Source: Chloroflexota bacterium (GTDB lineage: Bacteria; Chloroflexota; Anaerolineae; Aggregatilineales; Phototrophicaceae). Taken from it: a stretch of DNA of 32,306 nucleotides. The stretch is from the NCBI GenBank assembly GCA_026707745.1, contig JAPOWG010000097.1, forward strand, positions 1 to 32,306, given 5' to 3'. The notes beneath the pieces were generated by a model. It was not told the origin of the DNA, made no database searches, and was given only the letters and a program-made list of their open reading frames with translations. Below, in pieces: positions 32,179-32,306 of the stretch. Both the position numbers and the translations under genes were made by a program. Within the stretch, counting starts at the first letter, position 1; every line of letters begins with the position of its first letter.

Positions 32179-32306
32179 TTACGGGTAAAGCAGGCGGCCA
32201 TCGTCGTCCCAACTGTAGCCGGCGCTTTCCAGCAAGGCGCGCGCGCCCTCGATGCTGAAATCATAGGTCGGCAGGTCGTCGCATTGGCGCCAGTATTCCA
32301 GCGCGG
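32179..32306 (-). CDS. Family-5 (peptide/nickel) solute-binding protein, C-terminal end (partial)
   Basis: The minus-strand frame entering from the window edge encodes ALEYWRQCDDLPTYDFSIEG followed by ARALLESAGYSWDDDGRLLYP and a TAA stop (32179-32181). The pattern Y-D-x3-(A/G)-x-ALL-x-(E/S)AGY is the well-known signature of DppA/OppA-type binding proteins. Position upstream of dppB on the same strand fits. In classical members this motif is followed by roughly 150 more residues, which are missing here, so the gene may be truncated or belong to a shorter variant. The bulk of the protein lies outside the window. Confidence 0.7.
   Translation of the reverse strand, partial: ALEYWRQCDDLPTYDFSIEGARALLESAGYSWDDDGRLLYP

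Noticed and set aside
1..32306. CRISPR arrays, rRNA, tRNA, IS transposases, phage genes
   Set aside because: No regularly spaced direct repeats, no cloverleaf or rRNA segments and no transposase or integrase motifs were found by eye in either strand.

Overview
The window looks like a piece of a bacterial chromosome with fairly high GC, most likely a Chloroflexota lineage (Anaerolineae- or Caldilinea-like, possibly host- or marine-associated). That placement is inferred from the gene style: MalFG/DppBC uptake systems, a sulfatase, short GTAGGGGCG-type palindromic repeats, and a C-terminal extracellular beta-domain resembling those on Chloroflexota membrane glycosyltransferases. No rRNA, tRNA, CRISPR array, IS transposase or phage gene was seen.

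Layout. 1-2594 (minus) holds the 5' end of a class III aminotransferase and two translationally coupled glycosyltransferases. 2595-4268 is a gene-poor stretch with a palindromic MITE-like element and a decayed-looking WD40 ORF. 4269-7079 (plus) is a complete lutABC operon for L-lactate oxidation. 7159-7832 (plus) is a VapBC-type toxin-antitoxin pair. 7884-10423 (minus) holds a TIM-barrel sugar isomerase/epimerase and a sulfatase. 10424-11299 is a long palindrome-rich intergenic region. 11300-16996 (plus) is a five-gene run: a family-1 substrate-binding protein, MalF- and MalG-type permeases (no ATPase), an MFS carrier and a double SnoaL-like protein. 17031-18077 (minus) is a medium-chain dehydrogenase. 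18132-27708 (minus) is a tandem array of five large paralogous membrane proteins. 27810-32306 (minus) is a DppBCDF-type peptide importer with fused ATPases and the end of its binding protein.

The most unusual part is 18132-27708. Five genes carry six copies of an unrecognised module: about eight membrane helices with an outer-face acidic/His motif and a conserved Cys pair, normally followed by a roughly 290-residue extracellular beta-rich domain. The last gene is a fusion of two copies. The former Shine-Dalgarno sequence, and the codon where the former start would be, can still be read inside its frame. Two members carry the same 38-bp repeat inserted in frame at the same place. The linker of the nearby fused ABC ATPase is also built from repeat-like palindromic DNA. 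Together these suggest a locus shaped by duplication, fusion, partial deletion, sequence homogenisation and recruitment of short repeats as protein linkers.
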